Source: Fasciola hepatica
Lineage: Eukaryota; Platyhelminthes; Trematoda; Plagiorchiida; Fasciolidae
Direction: 5' to 3'
Assembly (NCBI GenBank): GCA_948099385.1
Contig: CANUEZ040000179.1
Location: 12,232,001-12,296,000, forward strand
DNA: 64,000 nt
In this document: positions 45,925 through 57,600 of the stretch, in pieces
How the letters are laid out: each line of letters starts with the position of its first letter
Numbering within the stretch: position 1 is the first letter of the stretch
Notes under the pieces: generated by a model
Told to the model about the DNA's origin: nothing
What the model saw: only the letters and a program-made list of their open reading frames with translations
Database searches by the model: none
Position numbers and translations under genes: made by a program

Positions 45925-47020
45925 CTTTTAACTCTGGTATGCTACCTGATATTTATTTTTCACTTCAGTAAAAAGACCTTCCATCGCGTCTGCACTCTCT
46001 AGGTTTACTCCTTTAAGTAGCAGTTGTTCATGCAGTTTCAGTGCCTAAATCTGTTTTGAAAACCAAGAAAATTGCACTGCAGTTAGGTTTGTTAGGAACT
46101 ACCAACAATTTACACGGACAAGCATGTTTACTACTGAACCTTTCCAAACCTAATGATATACCCGATTGGTCAGATTTTTCAGCTGGTTCAACTATCACCA
46201 CAAATCATGATTACTGATCATTAGTGAAACACACAAATCCCACTCACAAGTAGTTCTTCTCTGGGTTATAAAAAAAAACAATAAATTAGATCATACAAAC
46301 TTCATCAACAGTGTCTTCTTGTGTCACAAACTTCCAAGGATCATACATTTTCACGAACTGAATGATTAAGTACAAATATCGTCATCATCATTCCGATTAA
46401 GAATGCTCTCAGTGCCATATGACCTAAATTTTGTATCTATGACCACATGGGTTCTTCTTCATTGGGTTCACTGCTTTTGAATTTCCTTCTTGGTCTCCGG
46501 GAGAAAAGAAGCCGTTCAATATAAAAATCCATCGAAAATACATTTCGGCATGGACACGTCTATCCAAACACGCTATTCTTTGTTTGCGCTATTTTCGGAA
46601 AGGCCCTTATCCTTATTCACTTTTTATGCTTCGATTTGCATCATTTGGGACTGGATGCTGGTACCACTAAGCAAGCCGAATTACAGAGCTGAATTACGGG
46701 TCAACTGTGCGGAAAAAGGGACCCACAAAAGTGGACGAAGTGTTTATACGCAAAGGCTCAATTAGAAAAGGGGTGGGGGAGTTAATAAAAATAATACTCG
46801 AGGATAAACCCAAATATAACGATGGAATTTACTATTCGATTTACTATTCGAACGTCTGACATGGTGTGTTTGTGTGTGTATGTATGTGCGTATGCGTGTA
46901 CGTATGTGTGTGTATGTGTGAGAGCGGCAGGAAGAGAGAAAACCCCCTCTTCCAATCTAGCGGAATTCAATAATCCGAATAAATCTACCTATTACTTACG
47001 TAAATGAAAAATCCCCTTGC
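45925..47020. other. Gene-free stretch with a GT-rich tract
   Basis: No supported gene. A degenerate GT/GTAT microsatellite lies at about 46864-46922. Open frames are featureless. Confidence 0.45.
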
Positions 47021-47029
47021 ATTGTTTGT

Positions 47030-47125
47030 GTTCAGAAGCCCACTCCACGGGCCGGAATCGAACGGGCAACCTTCCACTTACCGAGTGTTTGCTGTGCAAG
47101 CAGAGACATTGCATTACGGCTGATA
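47030..47125 (-). mobile_element. tRNA-like sequence, probable SINE head
   Basis: On the minus strand an anticodon-arm-like TGC-TTGCACA-GCA has a seven-base loop with U33 and GCA in the anticodon position. It is followed by a T-arm-like GCCCGTTCGATTCCGGC containing the box B core GTTCGATTCC. The D-arm is not convincing and the region between the arms is too long, so this is a tRNA-derived repeat rather than a working tRNA-Cys. Confidence 0.45.
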
Positions 47126-47134
47126 ATGTGCAAC

Positions 47135-48375
47135 CGCTGTTCCAATGATATGCAACAATTACTATGGTTTTATTCCCGTCAGTCACTTCCCAAAGGGGTG
47201 AACATTTCCTGACAGGATGGGATTCAAAGAGGTATTTTTATTGATCTAGAGAATTTATTTATGTCAGATATTCGAAAGGTTGCCGTATAGCCCTGGATTT
47301 GTAATGGTCTAATTATGAATATTCACTTGCGATATTCGCGTCCGATCAACCGTACAAAGATGGCCCAACAGGTGGAACAACTGATCGGGAAGCAGAATGT
47401 CTCCGGTCCTATTCCGTCTCACGTCGTGGACTAATGGATGAGGACAAAATGTGAATGAACTTTCCACTCTCCAAAGATTTCTGCTACTCTTGATAATTAT
47501 GGATTCTACGAATATATTGCTTATTTGTTTTCATGAGCTTCGTATTCGCGGGTCGGTAATACGCCCTGGCGTGCTAGCCTTACCAGAAAGGGCTAATAAT
47601 ACAAAAATACACGATGCGGTTTGCTAAAAACTTCGTTTTGCACATTCCTGTTCGTCAGTATTCTTACACTTTCTGTCAAAATCCAAATGAGAAATTAAGA
47701 ATTATTGGAACTGTATCAGTTTACCAATAGAATACACCCGAAACTGTAAGCAATCCCGTGAAAGACATTTTTGATAAAGTGAAAACCATTGATCTCCCGG
47801 TCAAATGTCTGGTCCTAACTAGAATCGAACAAGAATCACTTACAATGTAACAGTTTTGACCGATCATTCAAGTTTCCGCTGATAAGTTACATTGGCCGTC
47901 AAGATAAAGGCTGATATTTTTATTGATTACCGTGCAGAATCCAAAAATCGTGCCCCCCCCCCCGCTCCCTCACGGTGAATACAACTGCCGCGAAGATGTG
48001 TCTCTAGTTTTTGATAAACACAGAAAATGATAATTTAGAGTGGAGCCCAGATAAATTGCATTCACGAAATTTAGTGCTTACGGAAATAGAATTTCATACA
48101 TTGGGTCGCGTAACTTGGACGATATGTTGCACACCGGTCAACCACAATGCTGAATGCTTTCGAGCATCGGGATCTAATGACTTTAGGTATGATAGATTCT
48201 GGCAGGCTGACAATCACTTGATCGCTTGTAGCATGGCTATATTCAAGAGGCGGATTTAATTGGTCCATCGCGATCTCCGACTCGACTTGGAGTGACACCT
48301 GTTGACATGTGCCCTAGGTCACGTGACCCAAACAGCTTATCGTGATTTTGATGAACCGTAGGTATATTGCTTTTG
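47135..48375. other. Gene-free stretch
   Basis: No supported gene. An 11-base C run lies at 47953-47963. Confidence 0.45.
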
Positions 48376-48379
48376 TTCG

Positions 48380-49030
48380 TCATGTTGTAGTGGGAATGCT
48401 GAAAGAACAGGACAACACGGATATCAAACCAATCGGGCCAACCGATCGAGCGACACAGACAAAACACCCACGTGCCTCATGCATCAAGACTTCCTTCTTG
48501 CGTTGATTGCTGAGTTCCAGTTTAAATTGCGTGATTTCCTCGGTAATATTCTGCAACATAGACCCCAGTTCCGATTGCTCCAACAGGGAAATTGTTGCTC
48601 CTCCCCCCTGGGCAGCATGAACAGTCATAAACAGATGCACCGTATCATTCACGCCTCACGCGATTGCCATTCTAAACCTTTCTCGGACAGTCGAGGCCAT
48701 ACTTTGAACAAACCGATCGCGAATATGGCGTGACCTAGCCACTCTACATGCCTCAGGCAGCCCGGTCGATAGTTGGCGCTAGAGCTACTGATAATGGAGA
48801 ATCGGGTCTTGGGAGCTGTCATACAAAGCCTAGTTGAATCGGGCCATAGATTTCTGGCGATCACCTTCCTGTGTGGACTCCGTCACCAGCCACGCACGCA
48901 CCACCCGATATGTGAGGTTTGTTTTTAATCCCATTTTCAGGTTATACACCGCCTTGGCATGCCCAGTCAGCAATGTGCCAAGCCCCGCCAACAAGGGTGT
49001 GTCGCCTTTTATGCCGTTGCATGCCACTAT
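48380..49030 (-). pseudogene. Possible LTR-retrotransposon gag-like remnant
   Basis: Minus-strand frames joined by frameshifts read LLTGHAKAVYNLKMGLK, YRVVRAWLVTESTQEGDRQ, LPEACRVARSRHIRDRFVQS, MASTVRERFRMA, then QNITEEITQFKLEL and EARGCFVCVARSVG. The order (helical core with FVQSL-like and VRER motifs, then a CxxC near the end) resembles Gypsy-type Gag proteins of flukes. The CxxC is not followed by the His and Cys of a zinc knuckle, and no protease, RT or integrase was found, so the assignment is tentative. Confidence 0.35.
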
Positions 49031-49600
49031 TCATTCGCAATGTGATCCACCCCCCCCCCCTCCATCATCATCCACAAACGGAACAGGCCAAGGCAGCTTC
49101 ATTGCGTAAGTGTGGTCTCGGCACCAGCGTAACGAAGACGACAAGACGAGTTAGGACACCAGTATTTTGACGGCCAAACAAGCCAAATTTCATGAAACAA
49201 CCCATTAAATAGCCCCTCTTCCGGACCGCGCTGCATCAACGTTGTTGTTGTGGCTACCTGAGTATCTCGGTTGCGTTCTGGTCCGTTGCCTGTGTCCGAT
49301 AACTTGCATCTCTTGGGCCCCAATTCTATTCGGTTAATTCGATTGTCCAGACTTAGGGTTTGATCGGTAGCCCCTCCCCTGAGCTATCTTGCTGATTGCC
49401 TGAGATCCCGCTGCTTCCCATCAGTTAGCCTGTATGCCTCCTTTTGTCTGCCTCGGGATGCCTCCAACGTATTCGCGGTCTGTTTTTTTGTCTGTGGCTC
49501 TCGATCAGTTGGTCTGATCGGTTGGTCCGATCGGTTTGCTATTCGTGTTGTCCTGTTGCTTTGGTATTCCTCGCTACATTATCGCAAGGGTCATTACAAC
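48388..49600. repeat. Inverted repeat pair flanking about 1 kb
   Basis: The minus strand at 48475-48388 (TTTTGTCTGTGTCGCTCGA through CCGTGTTGTCCTGTT) is about 75-80% identical to the plus strand at 49484-49600. The plus copy has an extra 13-base unit (GATCGGTTGGTCC) duplicated. Two insertions of one element in opposite orientation, or a rearranged copy, would explain it. Confidence 0.55.
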
Positions 49601-49609
49601 ACGCTGTGA

Positions 49610-52395
49610 TATCCAGTTCGTCTATGGAATGTTTCGGCGATATCCGGCTTGCTCACTTCAACCAATGCGAAGACGTGAATGAGGGCAAATTTTTTGTATA
49701 TGAGTTCAGGCCTGTGGGGTTTCACCCCTGTTGGTGCGCACGTATCCGTTTGTTTGACTGTCGCGGATGGACGGCTTTGGAACGAGAATGCCCTCTATGT
49801 ACTTGATTACAGCCATGTTGCTTTGTGTATGATAAACTACAATTTTCTCGTCACGCTACGAATAAACAGGATCGCGTGAAAGTAGGTTGCAGCTCACTAG
49901 AAGCTGGACAGTTGAGCCAGTCTTGGATTTTAATTCGAGAATCCTCTAGAAAATCATTTCTGAGAACCAGGTACGATCCGAGAAGAAACCTATGAAAAGT
50001 ACAATAAAATACTGCGGGGTGCTTTCTGAAACAGTGCATAGGTGAATTCGATGATGATGTTCTGTGAAAACCCCACCACCGTCAACGGTCAATGTTGGTG
50101 TAAGCCGGCTAGCTGCGTCATCGCCCAAGTTAAAAAAAAATCTCCGCAGTTTGGGATCACATTCTGATCATCATCACTTTAAGACTCAAAGTCATGTGTT
50201 TAACAGTCCTATTTAGTAGTAATTTGTGGCTTGTGACCAGCCATTCGATTTCCTTTGGAAATTTCTTGAGACTAATAAACACCAACACCAGACCGAGGTT
50301 TGTCGTGTCGCGTGCTAGTACATGCAATCAGTACGGTCAGGCAAAGCCTTCCGGTGCTTGGCTAAATGTGATTGGGTAAAACGGTTCAGTCAGATGCAAG
50401 GTGTGCATGTGTGAGGTGTCCCGAGGACCAATAGGCATGGATCAATGGGCCGTCGACAAATTGGATTAAGGCTATTCTGTTATCGATCCAAACACTGATA
50501 AAATCATACAACAGAGTTGGATTTGATTATTATGCCTGACTTTCTTGTTAGTGAACATATATTTGTTTGAGGACTGATTGGATTATACAATAGTAACTAA
50601 AATCAATAAAAAAGCCAAGGATCAACAGAAACTCGGATTGATCAGTGACATAGACGGTACCCAATCATTGATGGAAATACGGCAATAACCTGAACATGAC
50701 AAATCCAGGCTGGTCGCGAACAACAGCTGATTGCGCACGTCACACTGATTACAGCGAATAGAAGCTGCTTCGGCACACCTTAACAATCGACTGAACTCCT
50801 GATAAATTATTACCCGAAAAGCGTGTTTCGGGTTGCTCTGTCTGTCACCGTCGATTGAATGCCGTGCAACATGGTTTGGGATTGATTCATGAGTCCTAGC
50901 GGATAAACGCCTACCAGTTCTCTTCTAATTTACTCGGAACCGCAGGTCCAGTGCAATAGCTTAGGGCAAGAGTCACGGTGTTTTTTCCTAAATTAGAATC
51001 GATAAAAACCCGTCTGTTGCTGTACGGTGCGACAAAGGAAGCAGTATATTAGATCTAGCAAGAGCCTACTCCAGACATCGATGATTCCTCTGTCAGCCTG
51101 TGACCCTTTGGAAGGCTAATCACTACGTCAAGACTGATAATGCATTTTCACGGAAGACTATGAACCTTCGCCCAATTCCAATGTGATTGGTAAACTTTGA
51201 GACTTTTAGTCTGTTAATAAACCGTGCATTGTAGCTGTCATATTTGCCCGGTTTTTCTTCTATAAAAAAGTTAATTTCGTACGTATTTATAGACGATTTG
51301 ACTTTTGTCAATCCCAACTGAAAGTAGTTTGAATGACACACACACACATATTCGTTTGCTCATCAAAACTTGAATGTGTGTCCAAGAAGATTGGTTACTT
51401 TTTCTGTACGGCTTAGAACTTTGGTCGCAGCAGCTGGAAGACACACGAAAACTGTCGGTATTCGATCATCACCTCTGTTGGAGGCATTACTCAAGTCTGA
51501 TGGAACGCTCCATAGAATGGTAAGGGTGTGTGATATCGAACACTACTGCCTAACATGGTACAATGCTTGAGTCATGTTACCTTTGCCCTCGGACAGACTT
51601 CCTCGGTGTGCATAGTCCTCTGAAGACCTTAGTGATTGAAAGAAATGCAGGGTTGGTCAATTTATTACAAAGAAGAGAGACATTACAAACGTAATCAATC
51701 GTGTGTTTGGCTTTCGACTCAGAGTCTGATTGATTCACGTACTCAATGATTAGAGGTGCAAGTCATGCGATTGTGCACGAGGTGACCAACGGCGTCCGTC
51801 CATCCACAAACATTTCGCACCTATCAGCTGCTACCTTCTTTCTGGCCTTTGGAATAACTTTGGCTCCCATCTGAGTTATTACTGAGAGACAACAAGCAGG
51901 AACGCCTCGCACATTACATGATGCAAGATTATTCAAACAGAGGCCGAAAACCGAAAACGCTCATGCGTAGAAAATGTAGCGTAAATGTTGACGCGTGTGT
52001 TTCATGATCCCAAATGTCAGTTTCAGGACCCAATGGGCACTCTGTGGTTTTCCGTACGTATTGATCACCCACACGCATGAATCAAAAATGCATAGCTTTT
52101 TCAAGGGTTTCCTGGGGTCGGTTGCTGAGCATTGAGAATGTTGGATCAGTCATTTCCAAATTAAGGAAGTAGTTCACGTCCTTCAGGAAAATGAACTGCA
52201 CCTGACGGATATTTGAATCGAGGAAACTATTCACGACATATGTCATATTGAAACGATTCCAACTTTGCATGGAGTGAAAAGAACTTAATCGAAGCATGTT
52301 CCAAGTTCTACAGTCTAGCAATTGTCTATTCTTGGCCGTATACAACACATCTTGTGGTCACGATTCTGGATTATCGTTTCAGAAGCTCTTCATTC
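49610..52395. other. Gene-free stretch
   Basis: No supported gene, RNA gene or element recognised. Open frames are short; several short CA or AT runs are present (for example about 51339-51350). Confidence 0.45.
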
Positions 52396-53039
52396 AGTCC
52401 TTATGTATATTTCCAGTGCCCTTGAAAATTGGGGTTGATCATAGCTCAGCTTGGTGGTTTTCAATAGCTTGCATTCGCTGACCTTAGAGTTTAGTTCACA
52501 AACTTTGATCACCGGTCGAGGTAATATTGTCAGGGCGTAGGTAAAGATCCACGTACTCATTTAAATTTGCAGGAAACTAGCCCCCAGATCGAACCTTGAC
52601 CTCTCACAGAACCTTGACCTTAGGGGGTTATTATTTGTGAAAACTTTGTAGCGAGCAGGCTGTTGGCAGCCATATTGGTGCTCGGTAAATGTGAATGTAG
52701 GATCCTGTGGATGCACTAACTGAACCTTGGAGTCACGGAGTTTTTCAGTGCGTTTTGGGGATTGAGCAACTGCAACCTCCACTCTCGAGGGAACATTAGT
52801 CCTTGCATATCACAACTTAAAATTTAAACCTTTCCGTGAATACTTCTATATTCGGTAACTTAGTTTTTACTTTTGAAAGATACCTTCCAAATATAGAAAC
52901 TTGACCTTTCAACATCCATCTCTCTGCTATCCTACGGCGCGGTGGCTCAGGGATCCTCAGAGACCACGTTCGCTTGAGTGGTTCGCACGAAGAATTGAGT
53001 TTAATGGTTATGGGTTGGTAGGATTATGGATCCCGTGGA

Positions 53040-53500
53040 TTCGTTATCTCTTTAGTGAATTAGTTGAAGATTTTTCGCATCGGGCAATTGTAAACGCGAT
53101 CCAGTTCACTGTGGTTGCTGACTGACGTTTTGAACAATGCCAGACTTCCAAGAACTCCCCTGAGTGTTTCATGGTCACTTGGTCCAGAAAGTGAACTTCA
53201 TCCAGATACATCACGTGTCCTTCTTGGTCCTCGTGAACGGATGTTAGGGCGAGTAGATCGTGTCTTCTTGTAGCCAATTTGTGTCCTTGCTTTCACGTGA
53301 CAACCTTTTTCCCAGTTTGAAGAACGTTGTACTTGTCGTGATCCTTGCATTCAACTTTGTGTATAGCATTTGTTCTATCTTCGGTTTGGAATTGCTCTTT
53401 TGATCTTCAAGTTATTCTTCTGACGGTTTTATTAGGTCTATGAGCAACTCTGATGCCTTGTGAATAAAGTAGCCTTGCGGTCATTTCTGGAATATTCTGA
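53040..53500 (-). pseudogene. PLE GIY-YIG endonuclease domain, broken
   Basis: The minus strand reads IPEMTARLLYSQGIRVAHRP, then a stop, then NAIHKVECKDHDKYNVLQTG (about 53368-53300), where the family has IYKIxCxDCxKxYVGQTGK. RRHDLLALTSVHEDQEGHV, then VTMKHSGEFLEVWHC (about 53190-53136) contain the conserved Glu. The YIG tyrosine/glycine pair and one zinc-linker Cys are altered and stops are present. Confidence 0.85.
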
Positions 53501-54620
53501 TAAGATGGAAGTTTTACCCTTCAGTCTGATTGCTACCCTTGACTTATTTGTTTTCCGATTCTGTGTACCATTCTTCTGAGGAAACTTTGTGGATATCCAT
53601 TCTGTTCAAACATCAGGAAAGGATAGTTTTTGTCTTATATCACTGAACTCTATCGTGGTACAACTGATTTGGGCCCTGTTGAACAGAGTTCGGATGCATG
53701 ACTTGTTATGGATGTGTTGTATGATTGCTGTTGAAGCTCACCATTTGTTTCCTGTGTGTGTGTGTTGGCTTCCGGTATAAAGAAGTTTCCAATGTCCTAT
53801 CGCATTCGTTCTTATCAACACGTCCAGAAAAGGTAGTTATCCGTTGTTCTCCATCTTCATCGTGAGTTTGGTGGCACTGAAGATATTGTTAATTGTTGAA
53901 TGTGCCCTTTTAATATCTGAGCGTTTTATAAGAAAAAAAGGTATCATCCACGCATCTGATCCAAAGTTTTGGTTGAATAATTGGTAATGCAATTTTCTCA
54001 GGGGTTTGCAATACGGTTGCTGCAGTGAACCGGGACGTCGTTCATCCAATCAGTGCGCTTTCATTTGTTCGTAGATGGGACCAATTAATTTGAACCACGT
54101 GCCCAAACTTAGGTCTGTCAATTCTCAAACTGTTTGTGTTTCCTGCTATTGGAGTTCTTCTTATTGTTCTTCTCTAGATCCAAATTAACTGAAGTGAAGA
54201 ACGCCATGATATCAAACGAGAGCGTGATTTCGTCTCCCTCCACTTTGGTGCTTTTCTCGGTTTCTCCAGAAACAGCCGAGCGTTGGACATAGAGTGGTTT
54301 GATCTACATACCATAATTCTTTGGCCAAATTGTACGTCGGGGTTCCACGTAAGGAAACAGTCGGTCTGCAAGGAATTCTGTCACTGTAAATCTCAGGCAA
54401 TCCGTTAAATTGGGCTATGTCTGAAGCCTCTGCTCTCATTCCTTATCAATTCCCTTTAGTAATCAGCTGCATGTCCTGTAACTTCTTGCATGTATTTGTA
54501 TGTTTGCTTATATTCAGGTGTTCACATATGAACCAGACCATTTTGAGGAGGTCTGATCGCATACTACGAAGATATAAAATGCTATCTAAACTTCGAAATT
54601 CTGGCTATATTTAGTCCGCC
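53500..54620 (-). pseudogene. PLE reverse transcriptase domain, broken
   Basis: Motifs in minus-strand order are FNGLPEIYSDRIPCRPTVSL and GTPTYNLAKELW (about 54409-54310), EGDEITLSFDIMAFFTSVNL (about 54240-54181, with the first catalytic Asp in SFD), PKLWIRCVDDTFF (catalytic box at 53954-53943, Tyr replaced by Cys), then after a frameshift in a T run LIKRSDIKRAHSTINNIF. A stop at 53839-53837 precedes LPFLDVLIR. NKSCIRTLFNR (about 53712-53670) and FEQNGYPQSF follow. Both Asp residues of the DD pair survive. Penelope-type RTs are related to telomerase. Confidence 0.88.
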
Positions 54621-54639
54621 CTAGACATTCTATATTAAA

Positions 54640-57600
54640 TTATTTGGTTTTCATTCGATGAGTCTAAAAACCAAACCGGAAGATAACGAAATGATATTTT
54701 GAAAAACTCCCTGTTTGTTTTACTGAAGCTGGTCCTGACGTAGTCTTGTCAGACTCCAGTTTTAGTGGTCACTGGCAACTCCTGCTTCCTATTGCTGCCA
54801 CAAACGGGCTTGAATTCTCCACGCACACACACACGCACACACACATACACATACACAACTACTGCTTTTGCTGCCACAGCTACAGTATTTTAGCTAGAAA
54901 AAGAAGGCCAATGTCCACGTACAGGTCATTCATTGGCCAAAATCGATCAGTAGTGTTGGTCACGTGACTATGGCCAACACAAGTGCAAGCAAGTATTACA
55001 CTAACCCGACGCGATCAGCAAGCGGTACTGACGCGTTTGTCTGGGCCAAGCCGAGGACTGTCTGCCCAAGTCGACCAGGTTCACAGAAGAGATACTGGAA
55101 ACCGCGATCGATGGTGATTCTCGTTTATCATGCATATTAACCACACACGTACACACTCTCAACTTGGAGGATTTTTCCCTATTCACGAAAGAGGTGGTAG
55201 GATGGAATACAAACAGTTGATGATCTAAGTCAAAAAATGCAAATGGTTTCTTAGTTTTTTGTACTTTCATTGGCCCAGTAACAATTTATTCGGCTGTCTG
55301 TCCGGTTAGCCAGGAACTGGGTCATTACAATGAGAGAAACTCTCTTTCGTTTTCATGTCAGACAACAACTTTGGATGTAGAAAGTAAAAAAAAGTCGGAC
55401 TAATCCAATGAATGGTTCGAGTATGACATTCCATTTAGCCCGAAAGGAATGCAAAAATTGAACAGGCTAACGTTCAGATGGATGAGTTGCCTAAACGGGG
55501 TCCAAATTTTTGATGAATCAAAACTACCTTAAATACTTAATGCTTCACAATTGGAGATAACTAATGTCTATGAAACTAGCTAGTTTTCACTTTGTAACCA
55601 GTCTCCAAAACGTTCGAAAAACACGAAGTTGGATACCACTGGTAATTAGGATACTGTACTTAGTCATTGGTAATCAATCATATCGTGGGTCCGTGATTAC
55701 TGTGATTGGGGTTTAGGCTCCAAGCACTTAATCACTTGCTGGAGTAGCATCACCAGTACGCACGTGAAGGTCCCCGTGTGTGCTTGATCCTGCACGGGGT
55801 ATTCAAGTCAAATCTTGGAAGCCCAGAAAGTTTCAACAGATTAGATCAATAAACGCAATAAATTAAACTACGAACATGGTCTTCCGATGTTCAAGAGGTT
55901 AAACTAACTCAGTAACAGGACCAATACTCAATGAACACAACTGATGCACACTAAAGTAGTACACTTCTTTAAGTGTACCCATTTCTATGGGACTAAACCA
56001 ATGAAAGTCCAATGAGCGCGGCTTCTAATGATAGGACCAAAAATATCATAATCAAAAGGTCAACTTTCCGTAGGTTGTAACCGGTGTAAGACGAAAGTAA
56101 AATACACCGTCTCTGAATAATTGCACATTGCATAATTATCGGTGGTTGCTTTCTCATGAACCCGTTACAGGTCACTCTCAATAGTGTGGCAGTCAACTCT
56201 GAGATAAAAGCCATTACGAGAGAAGATCAGGACGGTTCCCACGCTTTACGTTAGTACACGGCACTTTAATCATTACATGCCTCAAAGAAGCTGATACTCG
56301 TCATTGAGTGTAAACTCCACGGTAGTCCTAAAGGGTTCTTCCTTTCTAATATACACGGTAGCATGCAAAGATTACCGTTCCTCCGAGGGTGGGGGTTGCT
56401 TTTGTTCTATTTGTATAACACAACTAAAAGAAAACTCTATGAATACACGGGCCCAGTAAGTTCATCAACGGAGTCCAACAATGACATCAGTCCAACGAGT
56501 TTAAAGAGTCTAATCGATTTTAGCTCAAATATTGCCACGGAAATCACTGCCACCTATACAGTACGAGCAAACTTAAAGGTATAAATTAAAAAGTTCATCA
56601 AAAAATACCATCCATGAAATCTTGTACTTTTGTTTTATTTATGACGTGGTAAGTAGCATGATTTAAAAAAAACACTTGGAGCTAAGTAGATCTAATCTAC
56701 CAGGCTTTATAGATTTTTCTCTATTAGGCCCAATTTTCAAGTTAGAAGTGATATTGAAAAGAAGCCGTACCAACAATGGTGGTTCGTTAAAATTTGTACG
56801 TCCGGTATACAGGATAACAGGGCGAGAAACGCTCGAACAAATCTAATCGGCCGAGGTTCACCTTTTGTAGCTACATGATTATGGGAGGAAATAAATCCAA
56901 TAGATTCAATGTATGCACACACACACACCCACACACACACACACACACAGACACACACACACACACTTCAAATAGTGGCAGACACACTGAGATTCACCAA
57001 TGGGTCTGAGTAGGTCCAAGTGGGCTCGTTCAGGCAAGCCAGAACTAAAACCAAAATTTTGGACAACCCACCGTTCCGGGTGATAGACAGTATGAATAAA
57101 CCGGCGAAACAGTGAAGCTAAGTTAATTCACTTGCACGCATGTGCTTGCGAAAGCACGCAAACGGTTTTAAAGTCATATCAACCAATGAAACTCGTTGAC
57201 GTACTGACTAAATGTTACCCAATTAGTGCCCGTAGTAAAGAGAGACGCGCTGTCAAAGTGTGTACACCGGCTAACGCACAAAATCGATCCATCCAGTAAC
57301 ACAGGCCCAAGTCATACGTGCGCCTTAGACATAACAACATACATCGAACAGTCAAGAATAAGTCAAGAAATAAAAACAGAAAAATTCGGTTCTAACACTT
57401 AGGCCATCAATCACATAACGTGAGCAATAGCCGGAAAAAACCAGTTGTAAAACAAACGCAGTTAAAGAAAGCGAATGGATCAGATCCAATGAATTTGTCG
57501 TTTGGTAAGAGGAATAATGTGAGACGAAACGTGACGCTAGCCGGAAGTGAGATTACTTCGAATACATATTCGGAGGAATTCGAATTACGTGATAGTCAGC

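Larger units (their letters stand above)
52400..54620 (-). mobile_element. Penelope-like element, longest copy (copy D)
   Basis: The minus strand carries an almost continuous series of PLE blocks: reverse transcriptase from about 54620 to 53500, linker, then GIY-YIG from about 53370 to 53040, then about 0.5 kb of 3' non-coding DNA to about 52400 that is shared with the fragment at 43073-43333. Stops and frameshifts interrupt the frame throughout. Its GIY-YIG type matches copy B. No terminal repeat or hammerhead was found at its 3' end, and the 5' end is not resolved. Confidence 0.85.

Noticed and set aside
47030..47125. Possible functional tRNA-Cys (GCA) on the minus strand
   Set aside because: The anticodon and T arms look plausible, but the D arm and acceptor stem do not form and the spacing is too long; kept only as a tRNA-derived repeat.
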